Below are positions 31,801 to 43,636 of a stretch of 64,000 bases of DNA, in pieces. The notes beneath the pieces were generated by a model. It was not told the origin of the DNA. It was given only the letters and a program-made list of their open reading frames with translations, and searched no databases. The DNA lies in NCBI GenBank assembly GCA_030765065.1, contig CM060989.1, positions 55,752,001-55,816,000 of the forward strand, in the 5' to 3' direction. This stretch comes from Deroplatys truncata (lineage: Eukaryota; Arthropoda; Insecta; Mantodea; Mantidae). Made by a program: the position numbers and the translations under genes. Each line of letters opens with the position of its first letter. Position 1 is the first letter of the stretch.

Positions 31801-32480
31801 TAGATATTTATGATGATGGTGGAAGTAAACGGGAAGACCAGAAATGGACAAAATACTTTGATCAAAGAAGCTCTTGAAACAATATCACAAACCAACGAAT
31901 ACACCTGTTATTTAAACTTCACTGATTCACTAAGTGCTGCTACACCAATTCAAGACAGGATGACACAGAACTGCCTAGTTCAGGAAATTACAGACTTTAT
32001 ACATATCTACAATCAGTGTGAACTAGAAAAACAGTGATTGTGTGGATATCATCACACTTGGGGATTATGGGGAACGAGAAGACTGATGTCGCAGCTACAG
32101 AAGCATCAAAACAACCATCCAACAATTACTCCTTATCAAGATGTAATTTAAAACATCAAACAGAAACGTTACATGGAAATACATGGGAAAGTACGGCAGA
32201 ACTCAGTGACAGCACATTCATACACAAACCTCAAACGCCACCATCAAGTTACCCTAGCCAGATTGAGAATTGGACACAGCAGCATTACTCATTCTTTTCT
32301 GCTCTCCAAGAAACCTGCTCCAAAATGCAATAGCTGCAATACCTAACCATCAACCACATCATCATTGAATGCCCAAAATATAATTGAAGGAAGGCGTACA
32401 AGATCCCTAAAAAACTTTCAAAAGTCCTCAATGGTGGAACTAGTGTAAGAAATAAAATATCTGCATTGCAACAATTATAA
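31801..32480 (+). pseudogene. LINE ORF2 C-terminus: RNase H and zinc-knuckle relic
   Basis: Three plus-strand frames read in succession. First comes FTDSLSAATPIQ, an RNase H aspartate motif. After a shift near 32030 comes VIVWISSHLGIMGNEKTD (the WxxSHxGIxGNExAD block). After another shift near 32210 come ARLRIGHSSITHSFLL and PKCNSCNT..INHIIIECPKY, the CxxC..H..C knuckle that closes I-type LINE ORF2. RT and endonuclease are absent. RNase H excludes the Jockey element at 24203, so this is a second, RNase H-bearing LINE lineage (I/R1/LOA-like). Confidence 0.8.
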
Positions 32481-33066
32481 AAATGAATCATATTTCCTAG
32501 CCAAGATAACTTATCTGAACATTATGTCAACATTTTACTTCAGAATAATGTAATAGTATTCAGCTTCTACCATAAATAAATAATAAACAATCCTGTGGCG
32601 CTACAGCCCGCGAAGGGCCGAGGCCTGCCAACCCGACTGCCGGCTTCACCCCACGTGCGCACGGCAGAGGTAGGCCATCATCCAAAGGGGAGGTGATGTG
32701 GCCAGCATCACGCATACCCCAGTCGGAAAGTTGGCTCGCGAGGTCAGGACCGCTGCCTATCGCAGCTCCTCACTTTCCTCACGCTGCTGAGTGGGCACCG
32801 GTCCTAAACCCGGGAACCGGAGCAGCAAGCTCCAGCTCACTGTGTCTCGGCGCAGGACTCTACCATACATAACTTTGATAAATGTAAACACACATTCAAG
32901 TTGTATTAATACTCTTATAACTGTATTACTTATTATAAATGTCTAATATTCGATTTTCTTATTCTACAATGTAAACATAATGATTTACTGTATTACATGC
33001 CAATGTAACATTTAAGTCGAGATGAAACCTCGCAGTCAAAGCGACTCTAAATAAAGTATTATTTAA
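32481..33066 (+). mobile_element. LINE 3' region with an embedded GC-rich repeat block
   Basis: 32590-32875 is a strongly GC-rich block (GGCGCTACAGCCCGCGAAGG and onward) of a type I recall as a widespread insect repeat, possibly SINE-related; no clear pol III boxes. It is followed by AT-rich sequence ending GCGACTCTAAATAAAGTATT and an A-run, a LINE-like 3' end with AATAAA. Whether the block is part of the LINE or inserted is unclear, because I could not find target duplications. Confidence 0.5.
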
Positions 33067-33441
33067 AAAACATACTTTTTGAGAAATAATAAAGTCGTTC
33101 TGAACGTGGAACGAGCCTTTTCGTTAATGCAAAGGCGGTAGTCAAAGGAAAGAAACAGCTTGGCTGTGGAGTAGATATATCAGAAGCACACTTCTTGTCC
33201 TGCATAACTACAGAAATATTTCCTGCACAGATTTTCATTCTCACCAGAAAACCAGCCAATACTTACTGAAGAAAATGCTATCTATAGTGATATATGCATG
33301 AGTAAATCAGGATGGGGCAAAAAAGTGCAACGAAAGATGACTAGCAGCTGAAAGTACTCATTAAGTACTCAGAAAGTACTTTTTTAAAGTAATCCCTGTA
33401 AAACTGTATTTTTTTTATAACTGTCAAAATTATAGAAATAA

Positions 33442-33587
33442 GGCCTCGTTTATGCTTGCGATTTCGTGTCGTACGACAAGGAACAATGCGACGCGGCATT
33501 AATTTTTAAAGTTCATCCATCCCGTTTCCACATTTGGTTCCACAGCTAGAATGGATCCCTGTGTTGTATTGTTACAAACTCTTAACT

Positions 33588-33639
<52 letters not shown>

Positions 33640-34060
33640 CCAAAAAAAAAGTGGAGTGTACATCAATAAACAGTACAAGCTTCTTGTCTCTCTTTGGGAA
33701 ATTGCCTCTTGTAATTTTCTAACGCAACATCCCAAACTGAACTCCTAATACGAAGTTCTTGTATAAAATGTTCCGGATCCATACTTGATAAAGGTCTGAA
33801 TGATGAAACTCAGATCACTCTCGCAACATGTGAAAGCACAAACCACATTTGAAAAATAAAAACTATAGCTCTGGATTCCCCAAAACTGGTAAGGCTGACT
33901 CAACTGTCTCGCTCACAATGCGACAATGGATGTGTTCTTTAGGTCGTACGACATAGAATACTGTGCGACTGTCGAATCGCATTGTACAAATGTTTCCATT
34001 TAGCTCAATTTACTTTCAGATCGCGTCTCACAGCACGAAATCGCATGCATAAATGGGGCT
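33442..34060. mobile_element. PIF/Harbinger-like MITE, element P, with TAA duplication
   Basis: Left end GGCCTCGTTTATGCTTGCG continuing ATTTCGTG; reverse-complemented right end AGCCCCATTTATGCATGCG continuing ATTTCGTG. These are about 27-bp inverted repeats flanked by TAA at 33439-33441 and 34061-34063. A 3-bp TAA duplication is typical of PIF/Harbinger. The palindrome GTCGTACGAC occurs near each end. No transposase. Confidence 0.7.
33592..33634. repeat. (GA)n microsatellite inside element P
   Basis: Pure GA array of about 43 bp. Charged E/R or S/L frames over it are artefacts. Confidence 0.95.
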
Positions 34061-34063
34061 TAA

Positions 34064-34617
34064 CCACTAAGGCATGCAAGTCAGCGTGATAGGAAAACAT
34101 AAATCTCATGGCGGATAGCGCAGCGACTCTCTTGGGGGGTGAAAGACTGGAAATTTATTTTAATTCGCTATTATTATGTGGTCATAAAATACTAAATTGG
34201 TAAATTTGTCACCGCCACGTGCCCTAACGCTTCTAAAGAATGCTCATTTATGTCATCTTGTAATGTAATTTCCGTAATATTTGTTCCAATGTCTGCAATT
34301 CTCAGTGAAATATAGGAGATGCTCAAACACAAGTCTCAGGAAGCCTCAACCTCATAAAGAGCCGAAGATGCCGAGCCAGGAGCACTTAATGCCATTCAAC
34401 AAAGACAGAACAGAAGCCTGTGTCTGGGCGGATACAATTACAACAAAGGAATTTGGTTGATTACTTGCAGCTGTCACAAGCCGGCAGACTGCCTATCCTT
34501 ACTCAAAGAGGATTTTATGTGGCTTTGAGGAGACAGCACAAATCTTATTGCTCTGTCTTTCATAAAACAAAGCGCCAGCTCTCAGAGGTTGTCCTAACGA
34601 CGTCTTCGAGAAGTTCT
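34064..34617. other. Unassigned spacer
   Basis: An 81-codon frame at 34420 extends into the next repeat; no motif. Confidence 0.4.
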
Positions 34618-35060
34618 GGCCTTAAAATTCCATGTTCTTTCTTGTTCAATGTGAGAAACAACTGAAGATCAACTGGAGTTACTAGTATTAACGGATACCT
34701 CGGAGATGGCTTATGTCACAAAAAAAAGTTATTTGGAATAAAATGTGTACTTTAAAGAGATCTAAATTTTTTGTGTAACCATTTTCATCTATCACTTAAC
34801 GTTTACCAGTTATACGAGATTATATCAAATTCCTTCCGAATGAAGAGGACTTCACAGCTATTCCCAAAAAGTTCAAGATATACATTTTATTTTTCATGTA
34901 AATATATTTAATATATATTAATAAAAATCGTTACCACTTTTGCGAAAAAAAAAGGCCGAAAAATCTTCCATGGAAATGGTACATTGGGATGTGGGGATTT
35001 TCTTGAAAATCTTCGTGTCGCAATTTAAGGAAGATACTGAACTTAAATACCAGTGCATAC
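34618..35060 (+). mobile_element. Old diverged family A fragment, forward
   Basis: Starts CTTAAAATTCCATGTTCTTTC and continues through TTTTCATCTATCACTTAACG, TTCCATGGAAATGGTAC and ATTTTCTTGAAAATCTTCG to AACTTAAATACCA. It closely parallels 27060-27480. Confidence 0.6.
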
Positions 35061-35089
35061 CAGGTGAGTGTGTGTATGAACAACATGAC

Positions 35090-35480
35090 TAAAAACCTGT
35101 ATGTCTGTTAAATACCAAACTTGGGCATTCAAAATTCAGCTCTTTCAAGGATGCGACAAGAAAATTTTCAAGAAAACCCCCCACGCCAAACTAACCTTTA
35201 CTTTTTTTGTTACTTTATATTTGCTCAAAATGACTAAGATTTGGATTAAAATAGCATATATCTAATATATTTGCAGGATCTGTATTTTCTGGGAATAGCT
35301 TGTGAAGTTCTGTTCATTCTGAATTACTTTTGCATAGATATCTGGTAAACTTAAGAGATAGAATCTTACCACACACACAAAAAAGTACTCCCTTTAAAGC
35401 ACACAATTCATGTCAAATTGTTTTGTGCCGTTAAGTATTTCCGAGATATTCTTTGTTATTAGTTTGAGTTTTCAGATACT
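35090..35480 (-). mobile_element. Old diverged family A fragment, reverse
   Basis: TTAAATACCAAACTTGGGC, AAGGATGCGACAAGAAAATT, TTTCTGGGAATAGCTTG and AAACTTAAGAGATAGAAT run in reverse A order. With the previous entry it forms an old inverted pair joined at their 3' sides. Confidence 0.6.
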
Positions 35481-35795
35481 TACACTTTTTGATAAATCTG
35501 TAACTGTATGGGGGTTGTTTTGATAACCTTATTCTTTAAGTTTCCCCATAAATAAAAATAACAAGACGTAAAATCAGGGCTACGAGCGGGCCACAACCCA
35601 GTACTGACTATTGCTGTCCTCAAGAATATCGGCAACCAAATAAGTGTTTCGTAAGCGGTGTGTGCAGTAGCGGAGTTCTGCTGGAAGAGTGACTGCTGAC
35701 ATTCAATGTCTGTCAGTTGTTCAAAGAAAGACCGTAAAATGTTGCTTTGATATTACATCGTCAAGATGATTTCAAAACATTCGACGCCTTGTTAT

Positions 35796-36493
35796 TACTT
35801 TCTCTACTACAAATAGTAAGTAGGGGAAGTATTGTATTCCACCCAAAAATTCGATACCGAGATTTCACCGGAAATACATGTTTTGAGACCCGCTGAATCC
35901 AAAAAAGCATTTTTGGATACATGTCCGTGTGTGTGTCTGTGTGTGAACAGCATAACTCAGAAACGAACAGTCGGATAAACACCAAACTTGGTATTTAGGT
36001 TCAGTATCTTCCAGAGATGCGACACGAAGGTTTTCAAGAAAATTCCCCCACCCCAGACTACCCTTTACATGGAACATTTTTCGAAAATTTTAATTTACTC
36101 AAAAATGGCTCTAACGGTTTTGATTAAAATATCATATGTTTAAGATATTTTCATGACAAATAAAATGTATATCTTGAATTTTCTGGGAATGTCTCCAAAA
36201 GTATTCATTGTGAACGACTTTTGCATAACTGGTAAACCATAAGAGATAGACAAAATTTTACTACACAAAAAATGTAGATCGCGTTAAAATACACAATTTA
36301 TGTCATATACATTTTTGTTGTTGAGTGAACCATTTTCGAGCTATTGCTTGTTATTCCCTTAAATGTTTCAATACTTATTTTCTCAAATGGGAATTCGTTA
36401 TTCATTTTTTTTTGTCTTGGTTATGCAAAGAGTATTAATCTGTGGGAAAGGGAATGGTGCTGCACCTAGTAACCAGCTATTAAGAGATATGTA
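35796..36493 (-). mobile_element. Family A element, reverse; first piece, interrupted by MITE C
   Basis: Starts ACTTTCTCTACTACAAATAG and proceeds normally to TTAAGAGATATGTA, where MITE C is inserted. The GT tract is short (about 35925-35944). Confidence 0.85.
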
Positions 36494-36897
36494 CTGTCAG
36501 CGACTCAGGAGTTTAGATCTGTTCTTGTGGCTGACGTAAGCGAACCTGAGCCAGCGTGTATTGTTCTTCCCTCCCGCTCTATTGTTTCACACCCTGTTCC
36601 AAAGGTACTTATATCCTTTCTTTCCCGAAACAATAAATATTACGCGAAGTAGCATCAGTATTACATTATATTACTGCATCAAACAATACAATTATGATCA
36701 TACTTTCAATAAGTAAACCTGTAAAGCCTGCATACATGTACATGAACATATACATGTGAAACATTATTTGGAGTGCACCTGTTGACAATCGTTTTGAACT
36801 GCTGGTTTTAAGCTATTTGCATCGCAGGCAAGAAACTCCCTAGTCCACTGCACGCTTGCAGTTCAAGAACAAAGTCAATCTCGTGAGTCACTCAGAG
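36494..36897 (+). mobile_element. MITE C, full copy inserted in a family A element
   Basis: 404 bp, from CTGTCAGCGACTCAGGAG to GTGAGTCACTCAGAG. Its inverted ends match in the GACTCAGGAG/GACTCACGAG core. TA precedes and follows. Without it the A copy reads GATATGTATACTTAAAGG, matching the intact block at 19985. TA duplication and terminal repeats suggest a mariner-type MITE. Confidence 0.8.
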
Positions 36898-37088
36898 TAT
36901 ATACTTAAAGGCTACTGTATTTCTATATTGCCCTTGTAAATATATATTCCCCTTACATCTACAAGAAAATTAGCAATAAGATAGAGTCTGCAAATGTTTA
37001 TCTCGATTAACATGAAGTAGATGGAGAATAAGCGTTTGTAAAAATAGTTTGTACAAGAGTAGAGAAAGTCATGTGAGTGTAACTCAGA
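36898..37088 (-). mobile_element. Family A element, reverse; second piece
   Basis: Resumes TATATACTTAAAGGCTAC and ends at the 5' terminus GTGTAACTCAGA, followed by a T-rich stretch. Confidence 0.85.
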
Positions 37089-37423
37089 TTTTTATTTATT
37101 CATGGGGAACTTAAATAACAAGATGTATTAGAAAAACGCCCATACAACTGAGGATCTAAAAGCAAATATCTACAATTATGTTTTAGGGGCTAATGGAAGT
37201 TAACGGGAATTATGTCAACGATGTATTGCTGCTGAGACAATATTTCAACATCGCTTATAATACAAGTTAGTGTTCCATCATCATCGTCATCATCATTATT
37301 GTTGTCTTCAGTAATGCGTTCGATAAACACTCTCGGATTCGGAGTCTCTTTCTCGCCTAACCTACCGCGCTCTGAACAACCCTTTCCTTACGAAATGACC
37401 AAATGTTTAACGCACAAATACTA

Positions 37424-37452
37424 CTCTGGGTGAATTTTCAATTCACCCAGAG
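37424..37452. repeat. Perfect 13-bp stem hairpin
   Basis: CTCTGGGTGAATT pairs exactly with AATTCACCCAGAG across a TTC loop. A related inverted string, TGGGTGAAAATTCACCCA, lies at 39873-39890 beyond the LINE relic, with the neighbouring AATACTAC also shared in inverted order. Confidence 0.75.
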
Positions 37453-37789
37453 AATTTTTTTGTTTCTTTGTTGTTAGATGCCTAACCGGTACTGTACCTC
37501 CTCCTTTCTGCTATGCTCTTCTCCTGATAGTTACTTATTGTTGAGCCCAGTTAAGATTACAGAAACATTTTTTATCTTTCTTTCTTTATTGTCCCTTAAA
37601 CTATAAAGTCATATCGCGACTACTTTACAATACAGAACATGATTATAATAAAAAATACAATATTTTAATTAAAACAGTAATGATATACACAACATTAAAT
37701 TCTCTAGGTAAGTGTGCTATACTTGTTATACAATTTTTTCGTTTTCATAAAGTTTAAAGTTTTTTTGTTAGGCTGAATTTAGGGCGTCT

Positions 37790-38311
37790 GGTACGCTGTT
37801 GGGGTGTCACATCTTTCTCTGTGTTGTACATAGCGACGGCAGGGTGTAACGAAATGAACTGTGAGGTTGGATCTGCAGAGGTCGCACACAGGAGGAAGGT
37901 CACGGTTGAAGAGATGTTAGTGCGTTACAGAACTATGTCCAATACGTAGTCGAGTAATACAACCTGGTCTTTGCGGTTGAAGTGATAGTGTTGAAGTTTG
38001 GACTCGGAAATGTAGACATCGTGTAACTGGCTTACCATGTTTGTCTCTATTGATTAATCCAAGTGTTTTTGATGAACCTGATGAAGTCCGTGTGTGGGAT
38101 GTTTGGTGGCTTTTTGGCTGCCTATCAGCTGATTCATTTCCCAGAATTCTGACGTGAGACGGAGTCCAGGCAAATGATACTGATTTACCAGAGATTAGTA
38201 TTTGGTTGTACGGTTTCTGAAGCTCTTTAACAATATTTTGAAGGGTGGAGGTTTGTTGAAGGGCAATCGACGAGTCGGAAAATATTACGTATTATGAATG
38301 TTATCTTTTTT
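37790..38311 (-). pseudogene. LINE RNase H relic, C-terminal part
   Basis: Minus-strand reading: IFSDSSIALQQTSTLQNIVK, SVSFAWTPSHVRILGNESAD, CITRLRIGHSSVTH, then CDLCRSNLTVHFVTPCRRY (CxxC..H..C knuckle). This is the end of an RNase H-bearing LINE ORF2 of the I type, with one in-frame stop at SVTH*HLF. It is interrupted upstream by the A copy at 38312 and continues at 39179. Confidence 0.85.
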
Positions 38312-38439
38312 ACTTTCTCTACTACGTATAGTAAGTAGGGGAAGTATTGCATTCCACCCAAAAATTCGATACCGAGATTTCACCGGAAATACATGTTTTG
38401 AGACCTCCTGAATCCAAAAAAAGCATTTTTGGAAACATG

Positions 38440-38483
<44 letters not shown>

Positions 38484-39178
38484 TGTGAACAGCATAACTC
38501 AGAAACGAACAATCGGATAAACACCAAACTTGGTATTTAGGTTCAGTATCTTCCAGAGATGCGACACGAAGGTTTTCAAGAAAATCCCCCCACCCCAGAC
38601 TACCCTTTACATGGAACATTTTTCGAAAATTTTAATTTTCTCAAAAATGGCTATAACGATTTTGATTAAAATATCATATGTTAAAGATATTTTCATGACA
38701 AATAAAATGTATATCTCGAATTTTCTGGGAATGTCTCCAAAAGTATTCTTCATTGTGAACGACTTTTGCATAACTGGTAAACCATAAGAGATAGACAAAA
38801 TTTTACTACACAAAAAATGTAGATCGCGTTAAAATACACAATTTATATCATATACATTTCTTTTGTTGAGTGAACCGTTTTCGAGATATTGCTTGTTATT
38901 CCCTTAAATTTTCCAATACTTATACTTTTTCTCAAATTCGTTATTCATTTTTTTATGTCCTGGACATGCAAAGAGAATGGAATGCGCCACATAGCAACCA
39001 GCGATAAAATATTTGACCATCGCTTAAAAGCTACCATATTCCCCTTGCATCTACAAGAAAATTACCAATAAGATTGACATCTCGATATCTCGATTAACGT
39101 GAAGCATATGGAGAATAGGCGTTTGTAAAAATAGATTGTACAAGAGTAGAGAAAGTCATGCGAGTGTAACACATCAGA
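38312..39178 (-). mobile_element. Family A element, complete reverse copy inserted in a LINE relic
   Basis: 867 bp, from ACTTTCTCTACTACGTATAG to ACATCAGA, between T6 (38306-38311) and T8 (39179-39186). Removing it with the extra T's joins TTATCTTTTTT to AAGTATATTTCC and restores the RNase H reading order across the junction. Confidence 0.9.
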
Positions 39179-39570
39179 TTTTTTTTAAGTATATTTCCAA
39201 TGAAAGCTGAATTGCGGACAATTCACAAGAATAGGCAGATAGGTAGCTGGGAAGACTATATTGTATGGTGTAATCAGGGAATACCGCTGCCCATTCATTA
39301 TGATCAAGTCTGGATCCATCAATGCTGATAGATGTGTGTTGAATAAAGTGTAAATAATCCGTTAAACGGACGTTTCTGTTGATTTTTCTTGTCTAACCAG
39401 TGATGTATCAAAGGGGTATGTGAGTCTCCATGGTATATAATCTGAGTTTATGAAACAAGGGAACATATTGGGCAGAGTAATGTTAAATTCCTTGAGGTAC
39501 GCTGAGAGACAAGTTGGCAAATCTGAAGGTTGTGCTGATTCTAAGACGTTTCCTATATATTTTCTGTGCG
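39179..39570 (-). pseudogene. LINE RNase H relic, N-terminal part
   Basis: Minus strand: FINSDYIPWRLTYPFDTSLV (RT-RNase H linker), a stop, then after a frame change DGSRLDHNEWAAVFPDYTIQ and LSAYSCELSAIQLSLEIYL. DGS is the first RNase H aspartate and CELSAIQLSLE the helix with the catalytic glutamate. Together with 37790-38311 most of one decayed RNase H domain is present. Confidence 0.8.
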
Positions 39571-40242
39571 TATGGTTGATTACTTAGCCAGTGATGTATT
39601 TCCGTTACTATTTTAAAGTAATGTAATTTTGCCTTTTTCATACATTTGATAAAAACTGGATTAAAATAGCTAATTATATGTACGAAGGTAAAGAAATAAG
39701 GGCAAGTGAAATGAGAGATTTTGAATGAAGATCATGCTGAGGACAATGTTAAAAAACTGTTATAAACACAATTTATATGGATTAGTATGTGGTACATTCT
39801 CATTTTCAATTATTAGAATTGAAATTGTCAACAATTAACAATTGTTACACACATAGATGCAAATATAAGATATGGGTGAAAATTCACCCAGTGTAGTATT
39901 GGCGTGATTTGAAATAAGTGTAGTAGTTAAGGAAATATTAATACGTAGATAGAAAAACAAGCTTTTGAAAAATAATTTGTAGAATAATGTTGTAGCGCTT
40001 CCCTTGGTAGGGCCCCTACGTTGATGATGATGGATGCTGTATTACGTACCTGTAGGTCGTCTTGTTAAAATATGTATAACTGGCAGATTTTAAATACGTA
40101 GTTTTAGCATCTATTCAGAGACGAGCTTATACACTACCTTTCTGCTCGAACACTGACAAGCTTCTGTTAGCGTTCCATTCAACCGTTCTTCTTAATCTGC
40201 GTATTTGAATTATAGGCATGTATCAACGTACCTGATTGGTGT

Positions 40243-40296
<54 letters not shown>

Positions 40297-40566
40297 TATA
40301 TATACACTTCCATCGTCTTAATTATGAATCCAAGGTTCGTTACATGCTTACGTAGATACTACTGTATTTCTCGTAATTTTATATTACTGGTTATATAGCT
40401 AACAATGGTCTTTCCCCCTCATATTATATTTTATATGTTATAAGGCTATATACTTGTTCTCTCCATGTGTACATTATGATTATATGTGTTTTAAAATCCT
40501 CTTAATTATTATAGGTACAATGTTAGCAAAGAAAATACATAGCACGTAAAACTTGGAATAAAAAAA
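39571..40566. other. Spacer with palindromic motif and (TA)n
   Basis: Contains the TGGGTGAAAATTCACCCA motif (39873-39890) and a TA array (40246-40293). I see no gene. Confidence 0.5.
40246..40293. repeat. (TA)n microsatellite
   Basis: Pure TA array of about 48 bp. Confidence 0.95.
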
Positions 40567-41475
40567 CTGATGTGTTACACTCACATGACTTTCTCTACTC
40601 TTGTACAAACTGTTTTTACAAACGCTTATACTCCATCTACTTCATGTTAATCGAGATAAACATTTGCAGACTATCTTACTGCTAATTTTCTTGTAGATGT
40701 AAGAGGAATATATATTTAGAAGGGCAATATAGAAATACAGTAGGCTTTAAGCACATACATATCTCTTATTAGCTGGTTGCTAGGTGCAGCACCATTCCCT
40801 TTGCCACAGATTAATACTCTTTGCATATCCAAGACAAAAAAAAATGAATAACGAATTCCCATTTAAGAAAATAATTATTGAAAAATTTAAGGGAATAACA
40901 ATATCTCGAAAATGGTTCACTCAACAAAAAAATGTATATCACATAAATTGTGTATTTTAACGCGATCTACATTTTTTGTGTAGTACAATTTTGTCTATCT
41001 CTTATGGTTTACCAGTTATGCAAAAGTCGTTCACAATGAAGAATACTTTTGGAGACATTCCCACAAAATTCAAGACATACATATTATTTGTCATAAAAAT
41101 ATCTTAAACATATGATATTTTAATCAAAATCGTTATAGCCATTTTTGAGAAAATTAAAATTTTCGAAAAATCTTTCATGTAAAGGGTACTTTGGGGTGGG
41201 GGGATTTTCTTGAAAACCTTCGTGTCGCATCTCTGGAAGATACTGAACCTAAATACCAAGTTTGGTGTTTATCCGACTGTTCGTTTCTGAGTTATGCTGT
41301 TCACAGACAGACACACACACATACACACACACACACACACACACGGACATGCTTCGAAAAATGATTTTTTTGGATTCAGGGGGTCTCAAAACATGTATTT
41401 CCGGTGAAATCTCGGTATCGAATTTTTGGTTGGAATACAATACTTCTCCTACTTACTATACGTAGTAGAGAAAGT
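40567..41475 (+). mobile_element. Family A element, complete copy
   Basis: 909 bp, from CTGATGTGTTACACTCACA to GTAGTAGAGAAAGT. Flanked by A7 on the left and AAAAA on the right, so the empty site would read GGAATAAAAA(AA)TATTAAAG. The CA tract lies at 41303-41344. Confidence 0.85.
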
Positions 41476-41480
41476 AAAAA

Positions 41481-42174
41481 TATTAAAGAAAAAAGTTATT
41501 ATCGTGTTGATGCTGAGAAGCTGTGGATTAGATATCTTGTTACATTAAGGAGTTATTGTATTAGTTTGTCGTGGCTGGTATTGTATGTTGCTTCAAAGCC
41601 ATGTGAATGCAACGCATCAACTGGAATATCCATGTATGCGCGTTCAACCTCAGATTGCCGCACTAACAAGCTTGCAATTTGATTGTAGGTTAGAAACATA
41701 TTTTGGCTAATGCTACAAGGCTACTATCGGAAACAATCGAAGCCCGGTTGCGGCGTATCTCACGATTCGTTTAGTACAAAACGTTCGTGTAGGGAAGATT
41801 AGAGCACAGTATTTCCAGACCTAGATACCAAGATACGATTAACACGGTCGTGACTGAAGGAGCTAACATCACGGTTCAGCGATTCAGCACTGTAATTAAG
41901 CTCAAAGAAGCGTGACATAGCGGCCAAGGGAAGCAAAAATAATATTTTTTTGATGCTTGCCCTTCAGGCACTGAAGAAGTATCCATTTCCGTGAAGAAAT
42001 AAACAACCACTTTCCTCGTTTCCTTACTGAAATCGATGCAATAACACGAGAGCTCAACTACAGTTGACATCTAATCAACTAAGTAATCTCTGGAGAGGTA
42101 TGTAACCAAGTGCGAGCGCTTTGTAACCGCGATCATCTTTTGATGAACGCACACGTGAATGTCCTACATGCTGC
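41481..42174. other. Unassigned spacer
   Basis: No recognisable motif. The 64-codon minus frame at 41876 lacks domain features. Confidence 0.4.
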
Positions 42175-42735
42175 AAGAAAAAATATTTTCTACGCTACAT
42201 TCACACGATTTTCTCTACTCTATATCGTTTATTAGTGTGTATACAAGTTATTCTCACCAAAGCTTATTTTTCTACTTCATTTTAATCGAGAAAAACCTTT
42301 GCAGAAATTACTAAATTACACATTTCCTTATAGATACAAAGGGAACAGCGAAAGTCAAATGTTTTAAGAACTGGACGCTATATGATGGCCTTAAAATGCC
42401 ATACTCTTTCAATGGAATTGCGAGAAACAACTGAAAATCGACAGAACTTAAGTATTGAACAATTCGAACCATTAATAATGGATATCTCGGAAATGGCTGA
42501 TGCCACAAAAAATTGAAATAAACTGTGTGTTTTTGTGCAGTACGTTTTCGTCTATCGCTCAGCGTTTACCAGTTACACAAGATCATGTAAAATTACTTCA
42601 GCATGAAGAGGACTTCACAAGCAATTTTCAGAAATATGGTATTTCAATTAGAATCGTTAGAGCCAGTTTTAAGAAAATCAAATATTTTGAAAATTCTTCC
42701 ATGTAACGGGTTGTTTGGTGTGGAGAGATTTTCTT
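42175..42735 (+). mobile_element. Old diverged family A copy, near full length
   Basis: Begins AAAAAATATTTTCTACGCTA, then CACACGATTTTCTCTACTCT and ATATCGTTTATTAGTGTG, and runs through TTAATCGAGAAAAACC, CGAGAAACAACTGAAAATCG, TTTTCGTCTATCGCTCAGCG and TTCCATGTAACGGG. It ends before the microsatellite and 3' end. It links the 5' fragments (1800, 7619, 15062) with the internal fragments (27040, 34618) as one old subfamily. Confidence 0.65.
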
Positions 42736-43636
42736 GTGCATAGCCATGCTTTGTTCACAAGACTGCGTATATTCTTATAGTAGTTATAATGGGGAACACA
42801 ACTATAATATCAGAAGTCTTTCGAGAAAATAATTCATATACCTACGAGATTTCAAATACAAATGACTAACGCTCGTTACAATGCCACGCTTACAGCATCT
42901 TTCTTAGTTCAGTGGCTTACTGTTCCTGAGGTTGGAAGTTCAAAGCTCCATGGAGCTACTCAACTTCCTCCTCCTTTAATTTTGAACACATAAATAAAAA
43001 CATTTTCTTCATTTGTTATGTATCTATGTGGCGTTTATTTACCTAGTAGTACGTCATACCGATAGATGGTAACCATGGCAATTTAGGGGTCAGGACAGAT
43101 GTCAAATTCAGTCAATTTAATTTTATAATCACAAATTTCACCATATTGCTATTACATTTGTAAGTAAAATAAATCCGTGCCTAAAAACGCCACTGGTGTT
43201 AAAACAATGTTATTACAACGCTACGAAATGTGTAGATCTTTTAACGCAAAAGTATTCGTTCAGCCTGTGGCTGCGTACGCTTTCTTCGCTTTATGTCGTT
43301 GTTTCTATGGAAGACCGCGTCATATTGTGGAGGATATTAACGTTTCGCATTTAGGCTCCACACATGAACAAAAGGTCGCTATTCGTGAAACCCTTTCTCA
43401 CTTAACGTGAATGCATTCATTTTTCTAACACAAAATTAGGCCGGCCTATCGAGCTATGGGACTGAATTTTTTCTATGATAGCTGCTTCTATGGAAGCTCT
43501 TTCTATTGCTGTGAAATGCTGTATAACCAGGAAAACACATATATGTACATAACTAAGTGAAGCAAAATTGTATATCTTGTTGACATAATAGCTTCTATAC
43601 AATAAAATCAATATATCTGTGAAATTTGGTAAAAAA
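42736..43636. other. Unassigned spacer
   Basis: A 77-codon plus frame (43177-43410) reads VKTMLLQRYEMCRSF and HEQKVAIRETL but I cannot place it in a family. No repeat partner in the window. Confidence 0.4.
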
